Below, one piece after another: positions 5,362-5,944 of a stretch of 5,944 bases of DNA. The stretch is from assembly GCA_016934605.1 (NCBI GenBank), contig JAFGSO010000379.1:1-5944 (forward strand). Reading direction: 5' to 3'. Under the pieces are notes generated by a model. The model ran no database searches and was not told where the DNA came from. It worked only from the letters and a program-made list of their open reading frames with translations. The position numbers and the translations under genes were made by a program. The stretch's first letter is position 1. The number at the start of each line of letters is the position of its first letter. Source of the stretch: Calditrichota bacterium. Its GTDB lineage: Bacteria > Calditrichota > Calditrichia > RBG-13-44-9.

Positions 5362-5944
5362 TTGATCAGTCACCTGAATTAATTCATCGCTTAGAACTGG
5401 CTGAAACCGTCTCTGTTTTAACCGGAGCGGGCATATCCGCAGCCAGCGGAGTACCGACATTCAGGGGAGAAGGTGGTTTATGGAAAAATTACCGCCCGGA
5501 AGAACTGGCCACGCCTCATGCATTCCAACGGGATCCGGTGCTTGTATGGGAATGGTATTCATGGCGTCGCGATCTGATTCGGAACGTAAAACCAAATGAA
5601 GCACATTTCGCTCTGGCCGCCATGGAAAAAATTATTCCGAATTTTGTCATTATCACGCAAAATGTGGATAACCTCCATCAGGATGCCGGAAATAAGAATG
5701 TTATTGAACTTCATGGAAACATCATGCGAAACAAATGTTTCAACTGCGGACGGAAATTGGAGGCGGAGATAGACCTGCATAACCTGCCCCGTTGTCCGGA
5801 CTGCCACGGCCTTATTCGACCGGACGTTGTATGGTTTGGGGAATCATTGCCAATGCGGGCCATTCAGGATGCCCATTCCTGTGCCCAAAGAAGCGAGGTA
5901 TTTCTGATTATAGGGACTTCCGGAGTGGTGGAACCCGCTGCCTC
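5358..5944 (+). CDS. Sirtuin NAD-dependent protein deacylase, 3' end outside the window
   Basis: Sirtuins remove acyl groups from lysines using NAD+, giving nicotinamide and O-acyl-ADP-ribose. The visible 195 residues are most of the usual 230-250. Motifs are the NAD-binding GAGIS (23-27) and PTFRG (33-37), QNVDNLH (101-107), catalytic H119 in ELHG, a zinc site C127, C130, C146 and C149, RPDVVWFGE (154-162), and GTSGVVEPAA at the edge. Y67 and R70 form the Y-x-x-R pair that marks class III sirtuins (SIRT5 and E. coli CobB type), which accept succinyl and malonyl groups, so desuccinylase activity is likely. The start is a GTG at 5358-5360 overlapping the rhomboid stop as GTGA. AAGGAAG (5343-5349) lies 8 bases before it, and no ATG lies between there and the NAD-binding motif. 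It is probably translationally coupled to the rhomboid gene. Confidence 0.95.
   Translation, partial: MIDQSPELIHRLELAETVSVLTGAGISAASGVPTFRGEGGLWKNYRPEELATPHAFQRDPVLVWEWYSWRRDLIRNVKPNEAHFALAAMEKIIPNFVIITQNVDNLHQDAGNKNVIELHGNIMRNKCFNCGRKLEAEIDLHNLPRCPDCHGLIRPDVVWFGESLPMRAIQDAHSCAQRSEVFLIIGTSGVVEPAA

Noticed and set aside
5559..5807. Reverse-strand 82-codon frame over the sirtuin
   Set aside because: It is antisense to catalytic and zinc-binding sirtuin motifs and has no features of its own.

Overview
The window reads as a housekeeping segment of a bacterial chromosome with moderate to low GC. From left to right it holds the 3' part of a c-di-GMP signalling gene, a gene-free stretch of about 490 bp, a tRNA-Ala, a small SRP RNA, and a tightly packed rightward cluster dnaX - ybaB/ebfC - recR - rhomboid protease - sirtuin (cut by the right edge). 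All genes lie on the + strand. SRP RNA directly before dnaX-ybaB-recR is a widely conserved bacterial gene order. The active GGDEF protein and the general protein style suggest a free-living, probably Gram-negative bacterium. I cannot name the phylum from the sequence; an uncultivated FCB-type lineage is only a guess.

Left region (1-1112): a coiled-coil/GAF/GGDEF diguanylate cyclase whose start is outside the window. Middle region (1113-1923): no convincing protein gene. It carries a decayed-looking repeat at 1164-1222, a consensus promoter, tRNA-Ala(CGC), two facing arrays of five degenerate heptamers, and the SRP RNA. The likely SRP -10 element lies inside the second array, and dnaX has no clear promoter of its own, so it is probably transcribed by read-through.

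Right region (1924-5944): DnaX (clamp-loader subunit), EbfC/YbaB (DNA-binding protein) and RecR (recombination mediator) form the replication/repair module. The gaps are 18 bp and 1 bp. A rhomboid intramembrane protease follows after 38 bp, and its stop codon overlaps the GTG start of a class III-type sirtuin.

The most notable observation is an A9 run in the dnaX linker where both alternative frames stop within eight bases. That is the layout expected of a programmed slippage site producing a short gamma form beside full-length tau. Secondary observations are the mirrored heptamer arrays between the two RNA genes and a T7-C-A7 tract at the rhomboid/sirtuin junction that could in principle join the two frames. 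I see no mobile element, CRISPR array or defence system here, and no wholly new protein system.
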